NCBI GenBank assembly: GCA_009760855.2
Contig: WPIO01000016.1
Location: forward strand, 6,435,001-6,499,000
Source of the DNA: Cristatella mucedo
Taxonomy: Eukaryota; Bryozoa; Phylactolaemata; Cristatellidae
Reading direction: 5' to 3'
Length of the DNA stretch: 64,000 nucleotides
Shown here: piece after piece, positions 18,798 to 29,704 of the stretch
Numbering within the stretch: position 1 is the first letter of the stretch
How the letters are laid out: each line of letters opens with the position of its first letter
Position numbers and translations under genes: made by a program
The notes under the pieces: generated by a model
Databases searched by the model: none
The model's input: the letters and a program-made list of their open reading frames with translations, nothing else
Told to the model about the DNA's origin: nothing

Positions 18798-21625
18798 CCT
18801 TTCTCTCTCTTTGTCTCATTTCCTGCCTCTCCAATCTCCCTCCCTAAATCTCCCTTCCTAAATCTCCCTCCCTAAATCTCCCTTCCTAAATCTCCCTTCC
18901 TAAATCTCCCTTCCTAAATCTCCCTCCCTAATCTCCAATCTCCCTCCCTAAATCTCCCTTCCTAAATCTCCCTTCCTAAATCTCCCTCCCTAATCTCCAA
19001 TCTCCCTCCCTAAATCTCCCTTCCTAAATCTCCCTTCCTAAATCTCCCTCCCTAATCTCCAATCTCCCTCCCTTAATCTCCCTTCCTAAATCTTCCCTTG
19101 CCTCTCCATCTCGTTTTCTCCATTTCCCTCCCTCTTCCATTATCCAGCTCCCTCTCTCCCACGGTATCGATTGCTCTCCCCCCCTTCTATAATAATTATA
19201 GTAATAATATAATAATTTTCATCACTGAAAAGCACGCTCAGAGAAATGAATCTCTTTCTAGGTACTTTGCCAATGCTGTAAAAAAACATAACAAAACTGC
19301 TCTCCTGACTCTGCTATGCCTCCCACTTTCTCTTCGTTGTTTGAGACGGAGTCTGTTGGCTGCCGAATACGTACCGAAAGCCGCTTAGGCTGTGAGTTCA
19401 CTATGCAAAACTCTCCTGTGTAACACCCACATAGTCTTTATGGATTTGTGGAATTACAGACGGAGATACATTACATGACTAAATGATTAGTAGTAACATT
19501 CACAATGTCATCAAGCATGACATTGTTAGATGTGACGCGAGTCAGCACGTAGATATACTTAGTAGCAGCAGGCAAAGTGTCAGCGGAAAGCGTCAGAACA
19601 AAAACCACGGATCGCAAGTACCCACTACATGCTGCCACATAAAAATTAACGTAGCTTCTTTTATATGTCGTCATGTCAGGGGATTTCGTGACGTCAGTCG
19701 GAGTGATTTCCATGCTGTGGGATCATATGAACTAAAGGCAAGGTCTTCAAAGGTTTTGAGGTACATACGAGTTATAGCTAAACGATTTGAGTCAGAACAG
19801 TAGGTGGTACGATGCTTGGTCAGGTGGGGGAGTAGTTATTCTTATATATAAAAATAAAAAATAGTAATAATAATAAATTTTTATAGCACCTTCAGAGAAC
19901 TTAATCGCTTTCTAGGCACTTTGCTGCAAGGGAAGCACGATCGAATGGTTAGTGGTAGCATGCTCAATGACAACTATAAGAAAATGCTTAGAGGTGGCAT
20001 GCACAGGGTCAGCATGCAAACATGGTAAGTGGCAGCATGCACAGTGTCGGCAAACAAGCATACAAAGAACGAATTAAGTGGACTCACTAAATGGTTTTAT
20101 AAACAATATTTTTCTAGCTTCTCTTGAGATGTTTTCAAGTTAGGAGATATCGTGACGAGATTCGGAAGTGTGTTCTAAACTTTGGGAGCATACCCACCTA
20201 AGGCACGGTCTCCAAAGTATTGGTAGCTCGTACAAGGTATAAGTAAATGATTAAATTTCGAAATGCTTAGCCTGGTGGGAGAGTAGATCTGATAGCTATG
20301 CCTTGTGGAGGATTAGATGTTATTGGTAAGCTGAAGCCAAAGAAGGCAGAGACCTGAATGTGAGTGACAAAACCTTGAAGTCTATGCGTTGCTTGACTGG
20401 GAGCCAGTGCAGGTCAACTAGAAGTAGTGTGATGTGGCAACGGCGACGCTCACGACAGACAAGCCTAGCTGCACAGTTTTGCACCAACTGCAAGCGCCTA
20501 ATTGCACAGGCCGGTAGACCAGCAAGCATTAAGTTACAGAAGTCAAGACGGGATGTTACAAACGCACTAGATGTGATATTCCTGCCTAAGCAAGCCCGAA
20601 TTTTCGCAATGTTATATAGCTGAAAGTAGGCAGACTTGACTGTGGAGATAATGTGGTCATCTAAAGAAAGGTCACTGTGGAACATGACACCTAGATTTTG
20701 TGCAGATTCAACAGGAGATATGCTGGCAGAGTCGATTTTTAGCGTTAGCTTTTTCAATTTCTGAATCACACTTAGTTTTCTCATAACTAGTAATTGGTTC
20801 AAATCATAATTTAATTTAAGAAAATTTGCTGCCATCTATGTGCGGATGTCATTAATACATGCAGAAAAAGAGTTGAGAGAATTTGACATACTTGAGGAGT
20901 GGGAGGGATCAAAGCAAAGATACAACTGAGTGCCGTCCGCTAGAAGTGAAGCCCAGGTTGTGCCCAGCAATCACATCAGCAAGAAGGAGAGTATGAACTG
21001 TAAAAAAAATGCGGATCGAGCACACAAACCGGAGGTACACCATAATTCAGAGGTTCCTCGGATGATATTTTTCCGTTCATATCAATACTCTGGAGTCTTC
21101 CACTGAGATATGACTTAGACCATTGTTGCATAGTACCAGTGATGTCCAGGTGAGATGAAAGGCACTCGAAAAGGAATTGGCGATCGATAGTATCAAAAGC
21201 TGCCGAAAGATCGATCAAAACAAACAGAAAGACTCTACCTAGTCTTCATTCCTAACAAGATCGCTGCTGGTTTGGTCCAGCGGTAAAGGTGCTCGCCCCG
21301 ACCGAGGTCTAGCTGAGGTCGTGGGCTCGAGTCTCGAGGCATATGTGAAGCGTCTGAAAAGAGATTAAGTTCTCCGCAAGAATCGCCAGGTAGGAGCAAA
21401 CCTGTGAGCGATTAAGGAGATGGCTGATTGTAGATATCGACCCTTTTCTGGATTGTGCATACGTGAAACAGTGATATTTTTATGGACACTAGACTGGGCA
21501 TTTGCTACGTCTGTCGGTATGCTAGTTTAATGTCTGCCGTAAACCACAGGCTGTCTATGCGAGTTCGTACAGTTCGCTTAGTCAGAGTGCAAACTCTTCG
21601 AGCATGTCGGCTGATGCCTTTATAT

Positions 21626-21663
<38 letters not shown>

Positions 21664-23273
21664 TCTCACTCTCCCTCACCCTCTCTCTGTCTCCCTCTCT
21701 CTCTCACTCTCTCTCTCACTCTCTCTCTCTCACTCGCTCTCTCACTCTCTCTCACTCTCTCTCACTCTCTTTCACTCTCTCTCACTCTCTCTCACTCTCT
21801 CTCTCACTCTCTCTCACTCTATCTCACTCTCTCTCTCTCTCTGTCTGTCTCTCTCTGTCTCTCTCTCTCTCTGTCTCTCTCTGTGTCTCTGTCTCTCACT
21901 CTCTCTCACTCTCACTCTCTCTTTCTCTCTGCCTGTCTCTCTGTCTCTCTCTCACTCTCTCTCTCTCTCTGTCTCTGTCTCTCACTCTCTCTTACTCTCT
22001 CCCACTGACACTCTCCTTCTGGCTCCGTCTCCTCCCCCATCACCATACCGTCCAGCCTCCTTCTATATCCGTCTTGCTCCGTCTCTATTCCTCTTCCTCC
22101 CCTTTCTCTCCCTTCATTTTTCTCCCGCTCCATTTCTCTCCGTTCCTCTTCATCTCTCATCCACTTTCTCTGGCACACTTCTCTTCCTCCCACATCCCAC
22201 ACACATCTCCCTTCTTCCTCACTCTCTGTCATAGTCTCCTATTCTTTGCCAGTATCCCTTCCTGTATACATCTTATTTCTATTCCTCCTTCATTTTCGCG
22301 TCTCTCCGAGTAAAATAATTGACAATAGAGGGGGTCACCTAAGACGATAAGTCAACAGGTCAACACACTCAGGTAGTCAACGATCTTTTTTCGAGAGCCT
22401 AACCTTAATTTTCTTCAATGGGACATCGTTCTAGAAGTTGAAATATAACAATGAAGATTTTATTGTATCAGATCGTCCATAATTGTGTATCGCACGCAAA
22501 GCAAACTTATGGGTTTTCTTCATATTAAAAAGCGCACGAATACAATATCTGTTACATGCTGAAAAAACACAAAAATACCAAGAATGTAAGTATTTTTAAT
22601 TTTTATCCGATTTTCATGGACCCCTGAAGCCTGTTCCATGGACCCTAAGTTAAGAGTCCGTTATCTCGTTGCCTCGAGTCTCTCAAGCCTGGTGGCCCTT
22701 TCCATCAAGACTACCAGAGTCCACTGAGCACAGTGGAACTAAAAGATGATACCCAGTGCAGCCAAGCGGCGCCAAGTAGTGGTGCCAGGCAACCGGGACA
22801 TATTTGGGTGAGGGCATAAGGCACGCGCCCCCCTGCGTCTCCGCTAGCCGAGATTTTCAAGCTAGACAAGCCTAGGTGTATGAGTGAGTCGTCGCGTGCG
22901 GGCAGAAAGATACGCAACAATGGAAACCCGGGCAGGATGTCATGCATGCAAGGACAAACATTGTCGCTGTACGTTTGACTAACGAATACCCGAACATTTA
23001 CAATATCACCAGCCTGACTGACGGCCAACCGGATTGAGGAGCTGATACTTAGTCATCTAGCGAAACGGAGCCATTACGGAACTCTGGGCCAGATTCCTGA
23101 TTTAGCACGAAAGCTGCAGCTGAGACGCTGGCTGAGCTGAGATGCTGAGGCTGAAGCTTTCCATTTTTCCGAGTGACACTAGAAGACTTTCCCTAAATAT
23201 ATATTAAGTATACTATTTATATATATATATATATATCAAGTATACTATATATATCAAGTATACTATATATATC

Positions 23274-23370
<97 letters not shown>

Positions 23371-23374
23371 TACT

Positions 23375-23418
<44 letters not shown>

Positions 23419-26400
23419 TACTTGATATATATATATATATATATATAGTATCCTGGCCTACCAGCATGTGCGATCAGGCAATTGCAGCTGGTGCAAAACT
23501 CTGCAGCTAGGCTTGTCTGTCGTGAGAGTCGCAGTTGCCACATTACTCCACTTCTCGCCGACCTGCACTGGCTACCAGTCAAGCAACGGATTGACTTCAA
23601 GGTTTTGTCGCTCACTTTTAGGTCCCTTCATTCTATGGCTCCAGCTTATCTCTCCGATATACTACCCCATCAGGCCAAGCATCGTACCACCCGCTTTTCG
23701 GAATCCAACAGTCTACAAATACCTCGTACAAATCTTAAATTCTTTGGAGACCGTGCATTTAGTTCATATGCTCCCAAAGCCTGGAACTCCCTCCAGACCT
23801 GCGTCAGAACATCCCCTGACCTGACCACATTTAAAAGAAACTTAAAAACACACCTATTTAGGACAGCATTTAGTGGGTCCCTGTGATTCGTCCTTCATGT
23901 GCTTATGCGTGCTAACACTGTACATGCTGCCACTAACAACATTTGCTTGCTGACCCTGTGCATGTCACCTCTAACTATATTATTATTTTCGTTTATTATT
24001 CAAGCATGAATTTACTTACCATTCAATTGCATTTCCCTTTGCAGCAAATGTAAAGCGCCTAGAAAGAGATTAAGTTCTCTGTGGGCGCTTTATCAAGTGC
24101 AGCATTATTATACATATATATATATATATATATATATATTATACCATATAAAATAAATGTGAATATATATATATATATATATATATATTGAATATTATAT
24201 TATATATAAAATATATTTAGGTCGGTAGGGCAAGTGGTGACGCAAATTTCGGGCATGAAAGGCGAAGGATTTCGGCAGCAGGAGCTTTGGAGGAACTGAA
24301 TGAGGAAGGGCGATACAGTGGCAGGAGTAAGTGGAGAAAATCTGAGGAGCTCGATGGTGGCAGGTAGCGAAGCCAAACGTAGAGCCGAGTGCCACCCGCG
24401 CGCATAGAACAGAATTTCCTAGATTTCCTTGGCAGCAGCAACAGTGTCGTGAACCTCTAATCGGAAAGGGAGAGACAGCGAAGTCTTAAAAAAGGAGAAT
24501 AACTATTTCGGGCTGATGTTTATGCACTTCAGAGGCACCTACAGCGACAGCCAAGAGTTGGAATCTCAGCTCGACATCGTACCACTAAACAATAAAGGAC
24601 CTGCTCCGTCATGCAGCTGAAGCCATTGATATTACCCAGTCGGAGCGACGAGTGCTCAAGAGAGACGTGCGAATAAATGGCGGTGACGAATAAATGGCCG
24701 CCGAAAAAAAATCCGGACGGAAATACGCGTTCGTTATCGCAGGTCACGCGCTTGCACGGATGATTCTCCAGGTTTTCGCGCATCAATTTAATCAATCCCG
24801 CATTCGCTTGTCCCGCATTCGCTTGTTCGTGACCAAAATATATAATATTGTGAACCGATAAATGCACTTCAGATTATCAACAAACATTGTGCATTGACTT
24901 TAAGGGGATTAATTGGGATATAATGACTACGTGCAATGTTGTTCTGCAGTCCTCGTGAGGGAACAGTTATACAAGTGATGGCGTCATTGCCTGCCAAAGC
25001 TTCAGCACCTTAAATACGGCCCATTTACTTGCGGCACTAAGAGCAAGCTTATTCGTTTGACTCGGCGATTTGAACAACTCCGTTGTGTGCCGTTATCATC
25101 TAAGCCGTTCTCGATCGTGTCGCCAGAGAATCTGCGTGGCAAGTATTCGGCAGTGTTGGAATAGTGAAATTGTTGTAGTTCGTGCTCTTTAGGTGAAGAG
25201 GTGACTACACTGTGGTACAAGGAGGAGGAGGCAAAGTACGATTACAGCGGAAGATGTGATAGCGGAGAGAGTGGTGAGTACTAGCAGATTCAATGTGAAT
25301 TGTTAGTTACTTTTTGTAAGATATCTGTGTACCACCCTAAGAGAACTAAATCTTTCCCTTTGGTACTTTGCACGTGTTTGAAAAGAAACACGTCGATAGC
25401 TTGGATATAGAATGTTCAATTTCAGTGCGCGTAATCGCGAGAAGACAATTAGCTCATACTCGGAGCTGATGCTGTGAGGTGCAAGTGGGGTTTTTGCTGC
25501 TCCTGTTTACAAAAAAAGTCAGGGAATCAATGCTGACCTACTGGAGAAAAGCTTTGGTATTGGGAAACGTAAAATACTTGGAATCGTATGCAACGACTCA
25601 AAACGTCTGCTACTGAAAAACGGCAGTAGTCTCCTGGTTGCTGTAGGAAATTTGAATTATAAATCATGCGGTACTTGTTTAGTGTCGTCAATGCAGTATA
25701 ATGTAATGTAGTATAATGTAAAATATTTCCTTCAGTAACTCCACAAAGTCATAAAGACCATGTGGGTGTTACGCAGGAGAGTTTTGTATAGCGAACTCAC
25801 AGCCTAAGCGGCTTTCGGTACGCATTCGGTAGCCAACAGACTTCGTCTCACGCAACAAAGAGAAAGTGGGAAGCATAGCACAGTTAGGAGAGCAGTTGAG
25901 GTAGTGAGTAGCATAGAAGTAGCAGTTCAGGACAGCTGAAAAAGATGTGCCATAGTCGGCAGTTGGAGAGTAGATGTCGTTGTGCAAGAATTGTGGGAGC
26001 AAGTTCCACAGTCTAGGACCTGCAGAGCTAAAGCTTCTGTCGCCAACTGTCTTTAAGCGGAGGAATGGGACAACTAATTTATTGTCCACACAGGACCTGA
26101 GGGCGCGAACAGGCTGAAACTGATGCAGCAGTTCAGCTAGGTACGAAGGAGCCAAGCCGTGGCGGGCCTTGTGGGTCAGCGTAAGAACTTTGGTCTGTAT
26201 CCTTTGCTCAACCGGCAACCATCCTAGCTCTTTCAGCAAAGGTGACACGTGCTCAAACCGCTGGGACTTGAAGACCAGCCTTGCAGCCATATTCATAGTC
26301 CGCTGTAGTGGCATAATAGCTTTCTTTGGTAGCCCAGCCAAAAGGGAATTACAATAATCAAGCCGAGACAGAACTAAAGAGATAGTTAAATTTTTTACAA

Positions 26401-29400
26401 GCCACTGTGGGAGACAGCTTCTAATCTTGGATAGGGATCGGATGTGATGGCTAGCTGTAGAGGCAGTCTTCTGAATGAAGCTTTTGAAATTGAGGCAGCT
26501 GTCGAACACGACACCTAGATTACGAGCACGTGGTAAAGGTCGCACAATAGCATCACCTATTAGAACAGCAAACCCTTTTAATCCAGCCACACGCTTAGGG
26601 TGTCCTATGAGAAGCAGTTCAGTTTTATCGTCATTTAATTTCAGGAAGTTTTCCGACATCCAGCATCGAATATCGGCAACGCAAGCATTCAGTTTCTCAG
26701 TTGCTGCAGCAGATTCAGACGGTTTAAATGACAAATACAACTGAGTATCGTCAGCATAGAGGTGATATCCTATTCCATGGGCCTTAATCACTTTTCCCAG
26801 AGGTTGCGTATAAATGGAGGGACAATGCAAGGGACCAAGTACAGACCCTTGAGGGACTCCACAGGTGACCCTTCTCATGTCTTAGACCTGACCTCCACAC
26901 GACACGGATTGAACACGATCAGACAAGTAGGATTTAAACCACACCAGTGCTTCGTCTGCCAGACCGATCGTTGTTCTCAATCGTTCAAGCAGAACTTCGT
27001 GATCAATGGTGTCGAAGGCAGCAGACAGATCTAGTAGAGCTAAGGCAGTGACATTCCCGTCGTGGTTGGCACGTAGAATGTCATTGTTAACACGGAGGAG
27101 AGCAGTTTCAGTAGAGTGCTGCCTCTTGAATCCTGATTGAAATTTTTCTGACATTCCATTATTTTCAATATGTTCAACTAGCTGCTTAGCAACATTTTTT
27201 TCAAGAATCTTTGATAAGAACGGAAGAAGGGAAACTGGACGATAGTTTGCTAGGACCTCTGTGTCTAATCCAGGCTTTTTAAGAATAGGTCTAACGATTG
27301 CCGATTTGAAGGACTTGGGGACGACCCCTTTTCCCAAAGAAGCATTAAAAATCTTGGTTATGGCAGGGCTAAGTTGGTCTGCCAGTGAAGACCACAGAGA
27401 TGAAGGTATAGGGTCTTCAGGAGACGAGCTCTTTTTGCTAGACCTTATTAAGGCAGCCAAATCACAGGCAGAAACATCAGAGAACCTTTTAAGGAAGGTC
27501 ACAGGTTGAGGAACGGCGATTGCTTTGGTCGGAGGGGGCTTAATGGAGGCACGAATGTGCACAATTTTTTCAGTAAAGAAGGCTGAAAACTTTTCGGCTG
27601 AGCCCTTTTGATCTGGGGAGTCAAACCTCACAGCATTGGCCAGTAAATGGTTTACATTCTTATAAATCTGTTTAGTGTCCGACTGGCAGGAATTCAGTTT
27701 TCTAATGAAAAAAGAAGCCCTGGCTTTTTTAAGCTTTCGGGTGTAAACTCGAAGAAAGTCTTTAAAATTGACTAGATCTGCCTCAGACCCGGATTTCTTA
27801 AAACGACGTTCCAACCTGCGCTTAACACGGCGCATCTTAACGAGTTTTTTGTAAATTGAAAGCAATCTCGACGACTTTAAACACGGATAGAGCGAACGGG
27901 AGCATGCTTGTCAAGAGCACTCCTGAGTGTCATGTTCATCGCATCAGTGAGGGTATCGAGGCTGCCGGTCGAGTCTGAATGCAGATCAAGAAGGCCTGCA
28001 TCACAAACAGATTTCAAAAACTTGTCCATGTCAATACTTTGTAAGTTACGTCGTTTGGCAAATTCGACATTGCCCTGCACGTACGAGGGAGCACGAACAG
28101 TAAACGAGACCGAGCAATGATCTGAGAGGGTCAGTGGGCACACCACAAAGTCAGTGGGGAGGACATCCTTAGTGATCACGAGATCTAGAATGTGCCCACC
28201 GATGTGGGTGCTATGATTAACGTGTTGGGCCAAACCAAGATTCTCCAGACAGTCAAGAAATGAGCGGACCTGGCTGCTGCTAGGGTTGTCAACGTGAATA
28301 TTGAAGTCTCCTACAATCAGTAGCGGCCTGTCACACAAATATTTTAGCGAGGAACTCTGAAAACTCCTCTATAAACAAGTTTAGACAGCCAGAAGGAGGC
28401 CGCTATATCACAACGGTGAGAGGCATTGTCTTTGATGAAGACCTGATAGCAACCGATTCAAACGATGACCCATGCGAGAAACTGCACATTTTATAGCCAA
28501 GCGATTCGCGAACAACAATTGCAACCCCGCCACCAACCTTGTCAGAACGCATGGACGGATAGAATGAGAACCCGGGTGGGGTGGTCTCGGAAATATAGCT
28601 ACTGGAACAAGGCGTCATCCAGGTTTCGGTAAGCAGAAATGCATCTAGCTTCTCCTGGACCACCTGATCGCGGATAAGTAACCCCTTGGTTTTTAGCGAG
28701 CGGACATTTAGTAGGCGGAATTTAAGAGGCTGTCCAACAACTGGGCGACGGCGATGAAGTGGCTCGTATTCTCTACCGTTTGCTTCCGGCCCCGCGGACG
28801 CTGGCTCTTCGAATTTGAATTGGACTTTGGTAACGGCCGTGGGACGACGTTTCACAACGTGCTGGGCTACAGTGGGTGGGCTACTACTGCAACAAGTACT
28901 ATTTAGCGCTTTAAACTTACGAGTCGTAGGTTTGATAGCCGAGCTGTTGATAGGGCGAACGCAGGATGCAGGAAGGTTCTCACTGACCCGCCGGAGAAGG
29001 CCCGCCGGTAGGCATCGACCAATGGCGACATCGCGTCTTATGCTAAGCAGGTCCTGTTTTGTGTAGCATATCCGAGGACAGCTCATAAATAGTCACAGCG
29101 AAGATAGCAGCGGAATACCCGAAGGTATTACGGAGAAATCATGTAAAGGTCCACACCACGCTAGGAGTCGCCCGAGGCCGCTCTTTAGCGTGGGGAGGAA
29201 TGGCACAGCTTACTATTTTCAATGCACGCTGACTGTATGGTAGAAGTTAAATGGCCGCTACGGAACTGCTGGTGCAATCGAAACCTATCATTCTCATGAC
29301 CTAGATCTTCTGATGGGCGCCGTTTAGCCATTTGCACAAGAGGCTTGACTTAAAGGCTAACGACTCGTTCGCGCCTTTAGCGAAAACGTGCCTCGAACCT

Positions 29401-29704
29401 GACGAGCCGGCGGCTGAGCGGATCCACTTTGCGAATGTTCCTGTGTTTAAGCGTCAAAAGCCTAATAAATCCGAAGTTCGCTCTCGCGGGTCGCCCGAAA
29501 GAGCTCGAGCGATGCCGACATAGCACGCGACAAATCTACCGTTCGTTCGCAGGGCACTTCACGCAACTCGTGTGGAAGAGCACCCGGGAGTTTGGCGTCG
29601 GCAAGGCAGCCAACGCCAAGGGACAAGTGTTCGCCGTGGCTAGCTACAGGCCTGCGGGCAACTACGTCGGCCAGTTCAAGGAGAACGTCGGACTCCGGAG
29701 CTGA
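15262..29704 (+). CDS. GLIPR2-like: GAPR-1-like CAP-domain protein, 7 coding exons, 275 aa
   Basis: Assembled from exons 15262-15265, 15456-15596, 17267-17397, 18016-18155, 18322-18500, 25193-25273 and 29553-29704. Every junction is GT-AG and every phase matches (828 nt in total). The start MGTNNSK fits an N-myristoylation signal, as in mammalian GAPR-1. Next comes a Thr/Ala-rich linker of about 90 residues (two TTTTT runs), then the CAP domain: [32 protein letters not shown], the CAP signature [11 protein letters not shown], and [12 protein letters not shown] near the end. The four GAPR-1 pocket residues (His, Glu, Glu, His) are all present. No signal peptide or TM segment is seen, so a cytosolic or Golgi-membrane-bound role is likely. 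CAP proteins of this type bind lipids and regulate autophagy and innate signalling in other animals. LINE-B sits antisense in the last intron. Exons 1-2 are the least certain. Confidence 0.8.
15456..15596 (+). CDS. GLIPR2-like: CAP gene exon 2, N-terminal linker
   Basis: Strong acceptor (long pyrimidine tract TTTCTTTCTTTCTCTGCC, then TTTGCAG). The exon encodes TNNSKAKQG, an Ala-rich stretch and a Thr run ([10 protein letters not shown]). Donor ACGG|GTACGC. 141 nt, phase 1 in and phase 1 out, compatible with exon 3. Confidence 0.6.
16091..16260 (+). mobile_element. SINE2 in CAP intron 2
   Basis: tRNA-like head (TGGTGAGCCGTGATGGC, B-box-like GTGGTTTCGATCC), body word GCAAGCGGTGGCGATAGCCG, and the end AGGCTGTTTAATCAG. 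The same family occurs at 36,076, 51,631 and 58,207. Confidence 0.7.
16424..16545 (+). mobile_element. SINE1-like copy in CAP intron 2
   Basis: Degenerate head but a clear B box (GTGGGTTCAAGCCCC), followed by AAGCGCCTGCATGGAGATTAA, the LINE-A-like tail. The closing stem arm is replaced by a repeated AAATTCTCT word. Confidence 0.55.
16774..16867. repeat. (GA)n microsatellite
   Basis: A nearly perfect GA tract of about 47 units within CAP intron 2. The ORFs across it are artefacts. Confidence 0.95.
17267..17397 (+). CDS. GLIPR2-like: CAP gene exon 3, Thr-rich linker
   Basis: Acceptor CCCTTTAATTCAG and donor CTCAG|GTAAGG. Encodes [17 protein letters not shown] and a short Ala/Gly stretch. Thr-run linkers of this kind precede the CAP domain in some invertebrate homologues. 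131 nt, ends in phase 0. Confidence 0.7.
17640..17760 (-). mobile_element. LINE-B 3' UTR fragment in CAP intron 3
   Basis: The plus strand reads ACAAAGTACC, GTGGGTGTTACGCAG and GGCTTTCGGTACGC, the complement of the LINE-B 3' end seen at 25,740-25,830. It is short and diverged. Confidence 0.55.
18016..18155 (+). CDS. GLIPR2-like: CAP gene exon 4, start of the CAP domain
   Basis: Acceptor CTTTTTCGCGCACGCAG. Encodes a charged stretch and then [15 protein letters not shown], the first helix of the CAP fold. Donor CTACAG|GTGAAG splits the Arg codon that leads into exon 5. Confidence 0.85.
18322..18500 (+). CDS. GLIPR2-like: CAP gene exon 5, CAP core
   Basis: Acceptor TTCGATTACAG and donor ACACAG|GTAAGC. 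Encodes [14 protein letters not shown], the first pocket His in MKHSE and the pocket Glu in GENVAEKW. Strong match to the GAPR-1 family. 179 nt, ends in phase 1. Confidence 0.9.
18762..19098. repeat. CT microsatellite and 62-bp higher-order repeat
   Basis: A (CT)n run to 18,791 is followed by a family of 14-bp CTCCCTTCCTAAAT-type units. The distinctive junction CTAATCTCCAATC recurs at 18,928, 18,990 and 19,052, a strict 62-bp period. Located in CAP intron 5. Confidence 0.9.
19293..19485 (+). mobile_element. LINE-B 3' UTR copy
   Basis: Carries the family words CCCACTTTCTCTTCG, TACCGAAAGCCGCTTAGG and TAACACCCACATAGTCTTTA and ends near GGAGATACATTACATGA, the remnant of an ATTAC-type tail. Confidence 0.7.
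19486..19845 (-). mobile_element. LINE-A 3' part, diverged
   Basis: The minus strand corresponds to the C-terminal coding end and 3' UTR of LINE-A (complement words TTCCATGCTGTGGGATCATATG and GTGTCAGC). The stem-loop end is missing, and a second LINE-A starts right beside it at about 19,865. Confidence 0.6.
19865..21245 (-). mobile_element. LINE-A copy with RT domain (3' half)
   Basis: The longest LINE-A copy in the CAP introns. It covers RT motif A ([11 protein letters not shown] at about 21,215-21,180), a region with YGVPP (near 21,040), the thumb and C-terminal domain in an open stretch of 171 codons (20,835-20,320), and the 3' UTR and stem-loop to an AATAATAAT tail complement at 19,865. 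Motif C is disrupted. L2/CR1-like on the basis of these words. Not functional. Confidence 0.8.
21268..21380 (+). mobile_element. SINE1 copy
   Basis: TGGTTTGGTCCAGCGGTAAAGG head, GTGGGCTCGAGTCTCG B-box region, and an AAGCGTCTGAAAAGAGATT tail ending GTTCTCCGC. LINE-A-like sequence appears to resume after it (21,390-21,600), suggesting insertion into a LINE. Confidence 0.75.
21625..22315. repeat. CT/CACT-rich low-complexity tract
   Basis: About 370 bases of CTCTCT with interspersed CACTCT and TGTCTCT units, followed by more loosely C/T-rich sequence to about 22,315. The long Ser-Leu ORFs are artefacts. Confidence 0.9.
22316..23212. other. intronic, nothing recognised
   Basis: Lies in CAP intron 5. 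No repeat family or exon signal stood out. Confidence 0.3.
23213..23452. repeat. (TA)n tract with palindromic interruptions
   Basis: Long TA repeat interrupted by ATATCAAGTATACT-type words on one side and AGTATACTTGATAT, its reverse complement, on the other. The whole tract is therefore close to an inverted repeat and is likely to be unstable. Confidence 0.9.
23455..24112 (+). mobile_element. LINE-A 5'-truncated copy, well preserved
   Basis: Encodes 134 uninterrupted C-terminal residues (23,482-23,886), including [12 protein letters not shown] and [14 protein letters not shown], then the 3' UTR, the stem-loop at about 24,054-24,090 and a short tail entering TA repeats. It is inserted exactly between two TA tracts. 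Confidence 0.9.
24113..24213. repeat. TA-rich microsatellite
   Basis: ATATAT runs on both sides of a short unique core, continuing the TA tract that was split by the LINE-A insertion. Confidence 0.8.
24490..24880. repeat. intron segment duplicated at 39,880-40,190
   Basis: Words such as TTCCAGG/CTCCAGG..CGCATCAATTTAAT and AATAAATGGC/AATATATGGC occur in the same order in both places. In both cases they lie between a CAP exon-5 sequence and a CAP last-exon sequence, so this marks a gene duplication. Confidence 0.55.
25193..25273 (+). CDS. GLIPR2-like: CAP gene exon 6
   Basis: Acceptor CGTGCTCTTTAG and donor GAGTG|GTGAGT. The 81-nt exon, phase 1 at both ends, encodes [17 protein letters not shown] and a short Cys-containing loop. 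It carries the second pocket Glu after the W-Y pair and fills exactly the gap between exon 5 and exon 7. It is too short to appear in an ORF list. Confidence 0.85.
25696..29100 (-). mobile_element. LINE-B, near-full-length non-LTR retrotransposon, antisense in CAP intron 6
   Basis: Minus strand. 29,086-28,403: N-terminal part and start of the APE-type endonuclease ([17 protein letters not shown]). 28,338-27,877: rest of the endonuclease (VGDFNIH, LSDHCSV). 27,865-26,882: linker and RT fingers/palm ([13 protein letters not shown], then [12 protein letters not shown]). 26,878-25,769: RT motifs [11 protein letters not shown] and YADDTQLY, thumb and C-terminus. Breaks: frame changes between 28,403 and 28,338 and near 27,870, and an in-frame TAA at 26,884-26,882. 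The 3' UTR runs to an ATTAC/TTACA-type tail near 25,696. L2/CR1-like. With only about three breaks it is the youngest-looking large element here. Confidence 0.85.
29553..29704 (+). CDS. GLIPR2-like: CAP gene exon 7, CAP signature and stop
   Basis: Acceptor CGTTCGTTCGCAG. Encodes [18 protein letters not shown], the CAP1 signature with the second pocket His, then the C-terminal strands with [15 protein letters not shown] at 29,702-29,704. I found no clear AATAAA downstream before the CT tract at 30,121. Confidence 0.9.

Noticed and set aside
29429-29704. A separate 91-aa protein starting upstream of the last CAP exon
   Set aside because: The CAP-like part begins exactly after an acceptor at 29,552; the upstream part is intron.
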